A stretch of DNA of 64,000 bases, from positions 248,001 through 312,000 of the forward strand of contig NZ_MAXC01000055.1 in the NCBI RefSeq assembly GCF_001693485.1, read 5' to 3'. Every line of letters starts with the position of its first letter. The first letter of the stretch is position 1. Source of the DNA: Bradyrhizobium sp. LMTR 3 (GTDB lineage Bacteria > Pseudomonadota > Alphaproteobacteria > Rhizobiales > Xanthobacteraceae). Of this stretch, positions 55,794 to 64,000 are shown piece by piece. Made by a program: the position numbers and the translations under genes. The notes under the pieces are model-generated. The model was not told where the DNA came from. It worked only from the letters and a program-made list of their open reading frames with translations, and did not search any database.

Positions 55794-56573
55794 ATGCGTT
55801 CCTTTCTCATTGCCGTCACCGCCCTGACGCTGTTTGCCACCGGCACAGTTCAAGCCAAAGTCGCCATCACCGTCGATAAGGATAACCAGCAGATGACCGT
55901 CGCCATCGACGGCGTCGAGCGTTACCGCTGGCCGGTATCGTCTGGCCTGCCCTCCTACGAGACGCCGAACGGTAGCTTCCGCGCCTTCCGCATGGAAGAG
56001 GATCACTATTCCAAGGAATTCGACGAGGCGCCGATGCCGCACTCGATCTTCTTCACGAAGATCGGCCACGCCATCCACGGCACGGATTCCGTCAATCGCC
56101 TCGGCAGCCCGGCCTCGCACGGCTGTGTGCGGCTGTCGCGCGAGAACGCCGCGAAACTCTACGCACTGGTCAAGGAGCAAGGCGTGCTCAACACCACCGT
56201 GACGCTGACTGGTTCATCGCAGGTGGCGCTGGCGCGCAATCCGCGGCCGCGCGGCAATACGGCGGTCGCACGCCGCGCACCGCAGCCGCAGTATGAGCAG
56301 CAATATGATTCCGCCGCCGGCGATCCCGTGGTGATCACGCCGCAACAACAGCGCCTAGCGCCGCAGGCGCGGGCCGACGACGGCTATATCTATCCGGCCG
56401 ACGGATCGTCCAACGAAGCGCGGTATCCCGCGCCCGGCCGCCGCGTCTACGACACCCAGGCCTATCAGCAGCAACAGCCGCAATATTACGATAACCGCGG
56501 CTATGCGCCGGCGCCACAGGGCTACTACTATCAGCCGCGGCAGCAATATTATCAGCAGCGCGGACTGTACTAG
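55794..56573 (+). CDS. L,D-transpeptidase (YkuD family), exported
   Basis: 259 residues: signal peptide (about 1-21, ending VQA), then an L,D-transpeptidase domain (about 22-140) with IGHAIHGTDSVNRLGSPASHGCVRLS, where Cys in SHGCVR is the nucleophile and the upstream His participates. It cross-links or anchors proteins to peptidoglycan in the periplasm. The C-terminal half is a low-complexity Gln/Tyr/Pro-rich tail (QQQPQYYDNRGY, QPRQQYYQQ). Confidence 0.92.
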   Translation: MRSFLIAVTALTLFATGTVQAKVAITVDKDNQQMTVAIDGVERYRWPVSSGLPSYETPNGSFRAFRMEEDHYSKEFDEAPMPHSIFFTKIGHAIHGTDSVNRLGSPASHGCVRLSRENAAKLYALVKEQGVLNTTVTLTGSSQVALARNPRPRGNTAVARRAPQPQYEQQYDSAAGDPVVITPQQQRLAPQARADDGYIYPADGSSNEARYPAPGRRVYDTQAYQQQQPQYYDNRGYAPAPQGYYYQPRQQYYQQRGLY

Positions 56574-56604
56574 CCAGCGAGTTCATCGCGGTCGCAGGGC
56601 GTTC

Positions 56605-57063
56605 TCAGCCGTCCGTCGCGCTTGCAAGCTGCCGGTCGCGTTGCGCCGTCAGCCGTGACTGTTGCCAAGCGTCGTGAGCAATCATCCCTGCCGCCATCGC
56701 AGCGACGAAGACGATGATTTCGGGCGACAACGTCGCCAGGCTTTCCAGCGCCGGCCCCGGGCATAACCCGACGAGGCCCCAGCCGATTCCAAACAGCCCG
56801 GCGCCTGCAACCAGCGGCAGATCGATTCCCGATTTGCCCGGCCGAAAATATTGCCCAGCAAACCACGGCCGCGCGCTGCGGTCAGCCAGCATGAAGCCGG
56901 GTATCGACACAGCCAGCGCCGCAGCCATCACCACAGCGAGACTCGGATCCCACGCGCCGAAGATATCGAGGAAGCCGAGGACCTTGGTCGGCTGCACCAT
57001 GCCCGAAATCAACAGGCCCGCGCCGAAGATCAGGCCGCACAACAAGGGAGCGATGATCCACAT
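56605..57063 (-). CDS. YeeE/YedE family membrane protein, half 2 (DUF6691-type)
   Basis: 152 residues, four predicted membrane segments, with the conserved GWGLVGLCPGPAL cysteine motif near residue 90. Acts with the neighbouring half-protein as a thiosulfate or sulfur-species channel, by analogy with TsuA/PmpA-PmpB. Begins 3 bases after the other half. Confidence 0.88.
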   Translation of the reverse strand: MWIIAPLLCGLIFGAGLLISGMVQPTKVLGFLDIFGAWDPSLAVVMAAALAVSIPGFMLADRSARPWFAGQYFRPGKSGIDLPLVAGAGLFGIGWGLVGLCPGPALESLATLSPEIIVFVAAMAAGMIAHDAWQQSRLTAQRDRQLASATDG

Positions 57064-57066
57064 GGC

Positions 57067-57492
57067 TCAGCCTCCCAACGCATGATGGGTGATCGCGACG
57101 GTGATGACCGCCGTCACCATGAAGACGATCGTGGCGACGATCGAGCGCAGCGACAGCCGCCCTATGCCGCAGATACCGTGACCGGAGGTGCAGCCGCCAC
57201 CGAGCCGGGTGCCGAAGCCGACCAGCAGGCCCGCCACGACAATGACGGCCCAGCTCGACGGCAGCTTGGGTTGCGCCATTCCGTAACCGATCAGGCCAGC
57301 GAGGATAGGCGCCAGAATGAGCCCGCCGATGAAAGCGATACGCCAGCCCTTGTCCTCGCCGCGCAAATTCAACAGGCCACTGAAGACACCGCTGATCCCG
57401 GCGATCCGGCCGGTCGACAACATCAGCAGGACGGCGGAAAGCCCGATCAGAACGCCGCCGATCGCGGCCGATACGGGGGTGAAATTGGCCAT
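57067..57492 (-). CDS. YeeE/YedE family membrane protein, half 1
   Basis: 141 residues, four predicted membrane segments, with the signature FGTRLGGGCTSGHGICGIGRLSLRS (Cys near 101 and 107) that carries the sulfur-relay cysteines. The two short proteins together correspond to one full-length YedE. Upstream of it a gap of 63 bases reaches the convergent spermidine-synthase-like gene stop. Confidence 0.9.
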   Translation of the reverse strand: MANFTPVSAAIGGVLIGLSAVLLMLSTGRIAGISGVFSGLLNLRGEDKGWRIAFIGGLILAPILAGLIGYGMAQPKLPSSWAVIVVAGLLVGFGTRLGGGCTSGHGICGIGRLSLRSIVATIVFMVTAVITVAITHHALGG

Positions 57493-57555
57493 CGTCGCTC
57501 CATCGGTCCAGGGCAGACCATGATCATAGACCCACCCTGCCCGGCTGCAACTCGC

Positions 57556-59817
57556 CTATTCCTCGCCTTTTCTGAGGCGCCGCCATACCGCGCCCAGCAC
57601 GTTGGAATAATCGTCGGTCCAGACCCGCTGGTTGTCCCTGGCTTCCGTCAGCGCCCATTGCTCCGACGATGCCAGCTTGCCGACGTCGGTCTCCTCCCTC
57701 GCCGAGACCACGACCGAGGTCGAGAAGATGTATTCGCTGTCGCGCCCGGAATCCTCGCTGTAGACCCAGCTCTTCAAGTCGTTGGCATCGGCGATGCCGA
57801 CGACCACGCTCGACAGCTCCAGATGCCGGTTGGAGACGTGCATCACGACCGCCCCCTGCGGTGCCAGCTTGGACTTGTAGATTTCCATCGCCTCTTCGGT
57901 CGCGAGGTGAACCGGAATCGCATCCGACGAATAGGCGTCGACGATGATCAGGTCATACACGCCGTCGGGCTCGCGCGCGAAGGTGAGCCGCGCATCGCCG
58001 ATCACGGGCTGCATGTTCGGCTCGCAGACCTGGATATAGGTAAAATATTTCGGGTCGCGCGCGGTATCGACCATCGTCTGGTCGATCTCGAAGAATTTCC
58101 AGTCCTCGCCGGGCTCCGAGGCGCAGGCCAGCGTGCCGGAGCCGAGCCCGATCACGGCCACGCGCAGCGGCGCGCCCTTGCGTTCCCGGATCGCCGTGAT
58201 CGCCTGGCCGATGCCGCCATCCCTGTAGTAGTAGGTGATCGGCTCCGGCTGGCCGGTGACGGGCGTGCCGTCATCGTTCTTGAATTTCTCGGCGCCGTGG
58301 ATGGTGGTGCCGTGCATCAGCACGTGATACTGGCCGTTCGGCGTCACCACGATCTTGTGGACACCGAAGAAGCTGCGCACCGTCTCGACCCGGCCGTCGT
58401 CGGAAGGATAGGCGCGCAGCAATACCAGCGCCACCACGACGGTCGCAAAGATCTTCCAGCGGTTGGCGTTGAGCGCCAGCGCCAGCAGCGCCGCCAGCAC
58501 TCCGACTGCGCCGATCACCCAGACGCGATGATCTTCAAACCAGTTGAACGTTTTGCCGGTCGACCAGGCCGGCGCGATCAACGCCACTGCCAGTACCGCA
58601 AGGAACGGCCAGTACCATGCGCTCCAGCGCGGCAAACGTTCGCCGCCAGTCGGCCGGCACAGTGCCGCGAGCGCCAGCAGGATCGGGTACTCCGCGACCC
58701 ATGAGAAGGTGAACGGCGCGATCAGGCCGGCAAAGAGGCCGCCGACCATGCCGCCGAACGACAGCGCGACATAGAAGCCGGTGAGATATTTCGCCGCCGG
58801 GCGCGTGCGCGCCAGTTCGCCGTGACAAGCCATCGCAATCACGAAAAAGCAGAACTGGTGCCCGCCGAGCGTCAGCAGCAGATTCTGTTCGCCGCCGAAC
58901 GCGAGCAACACCACGATGCCGGCGATCGCCAGCGGCTGCGCCAGCAACATCCATTTGTGCGGCAACAGCGGGCGCGACTGGAAGACGAGCACCCAGGTCA
59001 GGAGATAGAGCGACAACGGCAGCACCCACAATAGCGGCGCTGCGGCGACGTCGGTGGAAATATGGGCTGTCACTGCGATCAGCAGCCCCGACGGCACGGC
59101 CGCGAGAAATATCCAGCGGGCGCGCAAAATCCATGATGGCGCCGGCACGTCGCTATCGTCGGGCGCCAAGTTCAGTTCCGCCGCCCTCACTGGCGAGCGC
59201 AGCAACAACACGCCGCAGGTCGCGATCAGCACGATCAAGAGGGCATAGCCGCCGGTCCAGATCAGGTTCTGCATGCGCAGGGTGAACATCGGCTCAAGCA
59301 GCACCGGATAGGACAACAGCGCCAGGAAACTGCCGACATTCGAGGAAGCGTAGAGGAAGTACGGATCGGGGCCGTTGGGGTGGCCGGTGCGGACGAACCA
59401 GGCCTGCAGCAGCGGGTTGTTGGCCGCGAGCGCGAAGAACGGCAGGCCGATCGACACCGCAAACAAGCCGAGCAGCCAGAGCGCATAGCCTGAATTCGGC
59501 GGATCGCCCCACCCGCTCGCGATCGACAGCGGCATCGTCAGCATCGCAACTGCGAGCAGCGCGAGATGAACCGCCACGGGAATCGTGCGATTGCGCGCCT
59601 GCATCAAAAAATGCGCATAGGCATAGCCGCCGAGCAGCAGCGACTGGAAGAACACCATCGCCACCGACCAAACCGCCGGCGAGCCGCCGAGCCGCGGCAG
59701 CACCATCTTGGTGAACAGGGGTTGCACCGAAAACAGCAACAACGCACTGACGAAGATCGCAGCGGTATAGACGGCCAGCACCAGCCGGTTTCGCGAGGCA
59801 GACGGCTCAGAAATCAT
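57556..59817 (-). CDS. Membrane-fused spermidine-synthase-like protein
   Basis: 753 residues: about 12 membrane segments in the first 500 residues (VYTAAIFVSALLLFSVQPLFTKMVLP is typical), then a soluble Rossmann domain (about 530-740) with VAVIGLGSGTLACAS, FFEIDQTMVDTA and LIIVDAYSSDAIP, like polyamine synthases. The class is annotated as fused MFS/spermidine synthase and its real substrate is unknown. The start MISEPS at 59817 lies 76 codons into a longer frame whose upstream part runs into a palindromic repeat. Confidence 0.88.
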   Translation of the reverse strand: MISEPSASRNRLVLAVYTAAIFVSALLLFSVQPLFTKMVLPRLGGSPAVWSVAMVFFQSLLLGGYAYAHFLMQARNRTIPVAVHLALLAVAMLTMPLSIASGWGDPPNSGYALWLLGLFAVSIGLPFFALAANNPLLQAWFVRTGHPNGPDPYFLYASSNVGSFLALLSYPVLLEPMFTLRMQNLIWTGGYALLIVLIATCGVLLLRSPVRAAELNLAPDDSDVPAPSWILRARWIFLAAVPSGLLIAVTAHISTDVAAAPLLWVLPLSLYLLTWVLVFQSRPLLPHKWMLLAQPLAIAGIVVLLAFGGEQNLLLTLGGHQFCFFVIAMACHGELARTRPAAKYLTGFYVALSFGGMVGGLFAGLIAPFTFSWVAEYPILLALAALCRPTGGERLPRWSAWYWPFLAVLAVALIAPAWSTGKTFNWFEDHRVWVIGAVGVLAALLALALNANRWKIFATVVVALVLLRAYPSDDGRVETVRSFFGVHKIVVTPNGQYHVLMHGTTIHGAEKFKNDDGTPVTGQPEPITYYYRDGGIGQAITAIRERKGAPLRVAVIGLGSGTLACASEPGEDWKFFEIDQTMVDTARDPKYFTYIQVCEPNMQPVIGDARLTFAREPDGVYDLIIVDAYSSDAIPVHLATEEAMEIYKSKLAPQGAVVMHVSNRHLELSSVVVGIADANDLKSWVYSEDSGRDSEYIFSTSVVVSAREETDVGKLASSEQWALTEARDNQRVWTDDYSNVLGAVWRRLRKGEE

Positions 59818-59927
59818 GAAAGCTCCGGCTTGAACCCGGCGGGAGCCGGCGGCGAGCATTCCGGCAGGTTGTGCCGGAAGCGCAGATAGGAGCATATGGC
59901 AACATGACGGGCAATGCGGGATAAGAT

Positions 59928-60028
59928 GTCGTTCCGGGCCGATGCAAAGCATCGAACCCAAATGTGCAATTGCACATTGTGGAACCTCGAGATTCCGGGT
60001 CTTGTCCTTCGGACAATCCCGGAATGAC
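59928..60028. repeat. Palindromic repeat, copy 5 (diverged)
   Basis: 101 bases from GTCGTTCCGGGC to CCCGGAATGAC with core CCTCGAGATTCCGGGT and arms CGATGCAAAGCATCG, AAATGTGCAATTGCACATT and TTGTCCTTCGGACAA. The left end and core carry several changes relative to the other copies. Lies in the gap between the spermidine-synthase-like gene and the oxidoreductase gene. Confidence 0.85.
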
Positions 60029-60062
60029 GAGTCCAAATTAATCAAACCTTCTTGAAGCGGAC

Positions 60063-61664
60063 ATGAACGAAGCCGAAATCGTCATCATCGGTGCGGGGCA
60101 TAATGGCCTCACCTGCGCGGCCTATCTCGCGATGGCCGGCCTGCGCGTGAAAGTGGTCGAGCGCCGCAAGACGGTCGGCGGCGCCGCAGTGACCGAGGAA
60201 TTCCATCCCGGTTTCCGCAATTCGGTGGCCGCCTATACCGTCAGCCTGCTCAATCCGCAGATCATCGCCGACCTGAAGCTCGCCGAACACGGCCTGCGCA
60301 TCGTCGAGCGCCGCGCGCAGAATTTTCTGCCCGCCCCCGACGGCAGTAATCTCCTGACCGGCGAGGGCCGCACCCGGCAATCGGTGGCAAAACTCAGCGA
60401 GCGCGATGCCGTCACGATTGAGGCCTTCTCGCGCGAACTGGAAGCCATCGCAGACGTGCTGCGGCAATTCGTGCTGCGCGCGCCACCGAACCTCGTCGAG
60501 GGTTTTGGGATCGGCGCGATCCGCGAGGCCTTCAACGCAGTCGGCACGGCCGGCATCCTGCGCAAGCTCTCGCTCGAACAGCAGCGCAGCCTGCTCGACC
60601 TGTTCACGCGCTCGGCCGGCGAAATGCTGGACGAGCGCTTCGAGAGCGACCTGGTGAAGGCGCTGTTCGGCTTCGACGCCATCGTCGGCAACTACGCCAG
60701 TCCCTACGCCGCCGGCTCCGCCTATGTGATGCTGCACCATGCGTTCGGCGAGGTGAACGGCAAGAAGGGCGTATGGGGCCACGCCATCGGCGGCATGGGC
60801 GCGATCACGCAAGCCATGGCGCGCGCAGCCCGCGGCTACGGCGCCGAGATCGAAACGGACGCCGGCGTGCGCGAGGTGATCGTCGAGGGCGGGCGCGCCG
60901 CAGGCGTCATCCTCGACAATGGCGAGACCATCCGCGCCAAATACGTCGTCTCCGGCGTCAATCCGAAATTGCTGTATACGCGGCTCGTGCCGTCGGGCGC
61001 GCTGGCGCCGGAATTCCTCCAACGCATCGCGCGCTGGCGCAACGCATCCGGCACGTTCCGGATGAATGTCGCGCTGAACGCGCTACCTTCCTTCACCGCC
61101 CTGCCCGGCGCCGGCGATCACCTCACCGCCGGCATCATTATCGCACCCAGCCTCGGTTACATGGATCGCGCCTGGCAGGACGCGCGAGAGCATGGCTGGA
61201 GCCGCGAGCCGGTGGTGGAAATACTGATCCCCTCGACGCTCGACGATTCCCTCGCTCCCGAGGGCCGGCATGTCGCGAGCCTGTTCTGCCAGCACGTCGC
61301 GCCGGAATTGCCGGATGGAAAGTCATGGGACGATCACCGCGAGGAGGTCGCCGACCTCATGATCGCGACGGTGGACAAGTTCGCGCCGGGCTTTGCGACA
61401 AGCGTGATCGGCCGTCAGGTGCTGTCGCCGCTCGATCTCGAGCGGCAGTTCGGCCTGCTGGGCGGCGACATCTTTCATGGGGCGCTGACGCTCAATCAAT
61501 TGTTCTCGGCGCGGCCGATGCTGGGCCATGCCGATTATCGCGGGCCGCTGAAGGGCCTCTACCATTGCGGCTCGGGCGCGCATCCCGGCGGCGGCGTCAC
61601 CGGCGCCCCCGGCCACAACGCCGCGAAGGTAATCCTGGGCGATCACCGCGCCCTGTTCGGATAG
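60063..61664 (+). CDS. FAD-dependent phytoene dehydrogenase-like oxidoreductase
   Basis: 533 residues. Dinucleotide-binding motif IVIIGAGHNGLTCAAYLAMAGLRVKVVERRKTVGGAA is split here as IVIIGAGHNGL (about 6-16) and VVERRKTVGG (about 32-41). C-terminal GLYHCGSGAHPGGGVTGAPGHNAA is the closing FAD motif of the PYROXD2/CrtI-like family. Substrate unknown; no carotenoid genes are near. Confidence 0.9.
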   Translation: MNEAEIVIIGAGHNGLTCAAYLAMAGLRVKVVERRKTVGGAAVTEEFHPGFRNSVAAYTVSLLNPQIIADLKLAEHGLRIVERRAQNFLPAPDGSNLLTGEGRTRQSVAKLSERDAVTIEAFSRELEAIADVLRQFVLRAPPNLVEGFGIGAIREAFNAVGTAGILRKLSLEQQRSLLDLFTRSAGEMLDERFESDLVKALFGFDAIVGNYASPYAAGSAYVMLHHAFGEVNGKKGVWGHAIGGMGAITQAMARAARGYGAEIETDAGVREVIVEGGRAAGVILDNGETIRAKYVVSGVNPKLLYTRLVPSGALAPEFLQRIARWRNASGTFRMNVALNALPSFTALPGAGDHLTAGIIIAPSLGYMDRAWQDAREHGWSREPVVEILIPSTLDDSLAPEGRHVASLFCQHVAPELPDGKSWDDHREEVADLMIATVDKFAPGFATSVIGRQVLSPLDLERQFGLLGGDIFHGALTLNQLFSARPMLGHADYRGPLKGLYHCGSGAHPGGGVTGAPGHNAAKVILGDHRALFG

Positions 61665-61714
61665 AACGCAGTGGACAATGAGGGTAAAGCCGGTGGGTAA
61701 CGGCGGGAGAAGCC

Positions 61715-61814
61715 TGTGGATTACTTGTTGATAACCGGCGGCAACGGCTGTGGAAGACATCGGTATGCTTCCGTCGATAACGGGTTGGAAACTTCCCCGC
61801 CCGGCTGTGGATAC
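61715..61814. promoter_or_regulatory. Cluster of DnaA-box-like 9-mers
   Basis: Three same-orientation 9-mers each one base off the complement of TTATCCACA: TGTGGATTA (61715-61723), TGTTGATAA (61726-61734) and TGTGGATAC (61806-61814), with weaker TGTGGAAGA near 61749. They lie in the 260-base gap before prmA. Could be a minor DnaA binding site or chance. Confidence 0.35.
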
Positions 61815-61923
61815 GCGGTGGAAACATGCGACTTTTCCGAGTAGCCCGACATGAAACTTGCTCAAACTTGAACGAAACGCCCATTCCCGATCGTATCCTT
61901 CCCCGCTTTCGCCAGGTTCTTCA

Positions 61924-62814
61924 ATGACTTCCCTCGCCTCCACACATCGCGTTCATTTTGCTGTCGGCGACGAGCACACAGCCAAGGGCGTCGTCGACGC
62001 CCTGACCGAAGTTTTTTTTGAAGGCGAGGCCGCAATCGCTGCGTTCGAACGGCCGGATGGCCGATGGGACGTCACGGTGCATTTTGGCAAGCCGCCCGAT
62101 CAGCCGCTGGTCCGCGAACTCGTGGCCAATGCGGCCGGCGCGGAAATCGCAGCCGGCATCGCCTTCGATACGGTCGAGGCCAAGGACTGGGTCAAGGCCA
62201 GCCTCGAAGACCTCGTTCCCGTCCCGGCCGGGCGCTTTGTGGTCCACGGCCAGCATGACCGCGACAGGGTCTCGCCCAACAAGCTCGGCATCGAGATCGA
62301 GGCGGCGCTGGCCTTCGGCACCGGACATCACGGCACCACGCGCGGCTGCCTGCTGCTGCTCGATCATGTCCTGAAAGCCTGGCGCCCGCGCCGCGTGCTT
62401 GATCTCGGCACCGGCACCGGCGTGCTGGCGATTGCGGCGGCGAAGGCGCTGCACGAAAAGATACTGGCCAGCGATATCGATCCATCCTCGGTGCAGGTCG
62501 CCCGCGACAATGCGCGGCTGAACGTATCGGGACATCTGGTGCGGGCGGTCCGCGCCACCGGCTTCTCGGCGCCGCAATTTGCCCAAGCCGCGCCGTTCGA
62601 TCTGGTGCTGGCGAATATTCTGGCCAATCCGCTGCGGCAATTGGCAGGGCCGATGGCACGGCACCTGGCGCCATCGGCGCTGGTCATTCTCTCAGGCCTC
62701 CTGACGCATCAGGCGCCCGCCGTCATCGCCGCCTATCGCGCCCGTGGGCTGGTTCCCGTGCGGCATCTGCGCATCGAAGGCTGGAGCAGCCTCCTGCTGC
62801 GCAAGGTAAACTGA
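61924..62814 (+). CDS. prmA: Ribosomal protein L11 methyltransferase
   Basis: 296 residues. Trimethylates lysines and the N-terminus of ribosomal protein L11. SAM-binding motif VLDLGTGTGVLAIAAAK (about 160-176), the substrate-channel segment ALAFGTGHHGTTRGCL, and FDLVLANILANPL (NPPY-like) are present. Start at 61924 is preferred; a TTG 22 codons upstream is not supported by similarity. Confidence 0.93.
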   Translation: MTSLASTHRVHFAVGDEHTAKGVVDALTEVFFEGEAAIAAFERPDGRWDVTVHFGKPPDQPLVRELVANAAGAEIAAGIAFDTVEAKDWVKASLEDLVPVPAGRFVVHGQHDRDRVSPNKLGIEIEAALAFGTGHHGTTRGCLLLLDHVLKAWRPRRVLDLGTGTGVLAIAAAKALHEKILASDIDPSSVQVARDNARLNVSGHLVRAVRATGFSAPQFAQAAPFDLVLANILANPLRQLAGPMARHLAPSALVILSGLLTHQAPAVIAAYRARGLVPVRHLRIEGWSSLLLRKVN

Positions 62815-62818
62815 AATT

Positions 62819-63007
62819 CTAATCGGCTGATCTGGGCCCCTTGTGGGTGATCGCGCCCTTCTCCTCTTTCAACGACCGTTTGACGCGCGCTTCCGCGAAC
62901 CGGTCGAGGATCTGGACGATGACGCCACGCTGCTTCTTGTTGGCGACGGGCGCCACGGGGCCGCGACGTTCCGGCGGTGAAATTTTCTCAAACGTGAAAG
63001 CAGGCAT
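62819..63007 (-). CDS. Conserved small basic protein, unknown
   Basis: 62 residues starting MPAFTFEKISPPERRGPV and ending ITHKGPRSAD, rich in Lys/Arg, no membrane segment. GAGGGG precedes the ATG by about seven bases. Found by its good start and clean frame between convergent prmA and the aminopeptidase gene; no function recognised. Confidence 0.6.
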   Translation of the reverse strand: MPAFTFEKISPPERRGPVAPVANKKQRGVIVQILDRFAEARVKRSLKEEKGAITHKGPRSAD

Positions 63008-63198
63008 GGTGCATCCCCTCTTCGTTGAGTTGAAACACTCCTGGAGCTTCTCCCGGTATCTTTGAGCTGAGCGGCTACACCGCAACCCGCTCCGTCCGAC
63101 TAGCGCGGACGGACATATTGAAGCACAGATTATGCCAAATTGTGGCGGAGACTGCCCGCATTGCGGACCGCTCCACCCGACCCTAAAGTGACCAGGCG

Positions 63199-64000
63199 AT
63201 GTTCGAAGCCCATTTCCAGACATTCGAAGAACCCGAAGGCGGCGTAGCGCTGACCGCGCGGCTGGCCCGCTTCCGCGAGGAGCTGGCGCGGCGGAAGTTG
63301 ACGGGATTCGTGGTTCCGCGCGCCGATCAGCAACAGAACGAATATGTCCCGGCCTCCGAAGAACGGCTGGCCTGGCTGAGCGGCTTCACTGGTTCGGCAG
63401 GCATGGCGATCGTTCTGACGCGCGATGCCGCGGTTTTCGTCGATGGCCGTTATACGCTGCAGGCCGCCAAGCAGGTCGACCGCAAGGCCTGGCACATCGA
63501 GCCGCTGGCCGATCCGCCGCCGGAGCACTGGCTGACCAAGCACCTTGCGGCCGGCGACCGCCTCGGTTTCGACCCGTGGCTGCACACTTCGGCGGCTGCC
63601 GAGCGTCTGGCCGCCGCCTGCACCAAGGCGGGCGCGGAACTGATTGCGGTCGAAGCCAACCCGCTGGATTCGATCTGGACCGAGCGCCCGGCCCCGCCGC
63701 TCGGGCGCGTCGCCACTCACGGCGTGCAGTTTTCCGGCGAGATCGAAGCCGAAAAACTCAAGCGCATCCGGCTGGAGATCAACAAGCTCGGCGTAGACGC
63801 GCTGGTGCTGTCGGACAGCCACGCGGTGGCCTGGACCTTCAACATCCGCGGCGCCGACGTCTCGCACACGCCGCTGCCCTTGTCCTATGCGCTGGTGCCG
63901 AAGGACGGCCGCCCCACCGTGTTCATCGATCACCGCAAGCTATCCAACCTGACGCGCGACCATCTCGAACAATCCGCCGGTGTTCGCGAGCCCGACGCGC
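63199..64000 (+). CDS. pepP: Xaa-Pro aminopeptidase (M24), N-terminal part, runs off window
   Basis: First 267 residues present. The N-terminal creatinase-like domain carries LARFREELARRKLTGFVVPRADQQQNEYVPASEERLAWLSGFTGSAGMAIV and FVDGRYTLQAAKQVD as family landmarks (shown as segments FVVPRADQQQNEY, WLSGFTGSAG and FVDGRYTLQA). This matches the eukaryotic-like XPNPEP1 type, which cleaves proline-containing N-termini with Mn. The metal-binding domain lies beyond the window. Confidence 0.92.
   Translation, partial: MFEAHFQTFEEPEGGVALTARLARFREELARRKLTGFVVPRADQQQNEYVPASEERLAWLSGFTGSAGMAIVLTRDAAVFVDGRYTLQAAKQVDRKAWHIEPLADPPPEHWLTKHLAAGDRLGFDPWLHTSAAAERLAAACTKAGAELIAVEANPLDSIWTERPAPPLGRVATHGVQFSGEIEAEKLKRIRLEINKLGVDALVLSDSHAVAWTFNIRGADVSHTPLPLSYALVPKDGRPTVFIDHRKLSNLTRDHLEQSAGVREPDA

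Noticed and set aside
56851..58704. Open frame of 617 codons opposite the YeeE and spermidine-synthase-like genes
   Set aside because: It runs antisense across three clear genes and shows no domain.

Overview
The window reads as chromosomal DNA of a Bradyrhizobium-like alphaproteobacterium. Support comes from high G+C with strong GC third-position bias, the thyA/folA/hflKC/degP order, a circularly permuted two-piece tmRNA gene next to an alphaproteobacterial-type sspB, and a family of palindromic repeats built on a CCGGAATCTCGAGATTCCGG core. No rRNA, tRNA, CRISPR array, prophage or transposase gene was seen. The species assignment is inference.

Layout. 1-2.7 kb: the 5' end of acetolactate synthase (ilvB, minus strand) behind a newly read leader peptide and attenuator, then miaA and serB, which diverge from overlapping start codons. 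2.8-9.7 kb: a long minus-strand run thyA, GNAT, HEPN protein plus partner, folA, hflK, hflC, DUF2065, degP. 9.9-13.1 kb: a tripartite tricarboxylate transporter (tctB-tctA-tctC). 13.5-16.7 kb: split tmRNA, the ClpXP adaptor sspB, fumC, and a DUF4169/ribbon-helix-helix pair. 16.8-26.4 kb: TPR lipoprotein-like protein, ABC-F ATPase, AsmA protein, cytochrome P450 with divergent TetR regulator, and an MFS carrier. 26.4-31.8 kb: a region of visibly lower G+C holding a 1111-residue cyclase/ATPase and, divergently, a radical SAM/SPASM enzyme, a PqqD-like protein and an unrecognised 178-residue protein. This cassette is the best candidate here for an undescribed pathway. 31.8-35 kb: a 2-hydroxyacid dehydrogenase and a membrane adenylate cyclase.

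35.1-43.1 kb is a bufferin-type (copper-binding RiPP) locus: ccdA, DoxX, a DUF255 thioredoxin-domain protein, two tandem six-cysteine BufA2-like precursors, the MNIO maturase bufB, bufC, then a creatininase-like protein that has lost most metal ligands and a secreted HExxH metallopeptidase broken by a frameshift. bufB to the peptidase are linked by ATGA overlaps. Both precursor genes carry the same GTAAC(C/T)-N16-CGTAGC promoter and a related site precedes DoxX, which suggests control by one SigF-like ECF sigma factor.

43.1-50.7 kb: outer-membrane barrel protein, small membrane protein, FAD-linked D-lactate dehydrogenase type oxidase, thioesterase, an AraC-TPR regulator facing a methyltransferase/hydrolase pair, and a 57-residue DUF1328 protein. 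50.9-64 kb: UvrD/PcrA helicase carrying an in-frame palindromic repeat insertion, an ABC-2 exporter, an L,D-transpeptidase, a YeeE/YedE pair, a membrane-fused spermidine-synthase-like protein, a phytoene-dehydrogenase-like oxidoreductase, prmA, a small conserved protein and the 5' part of a C24-family aminopeptidase.

All calls rest on reading motifs, start sites and gene context by eye. No alignment, profile search or folding program was run.
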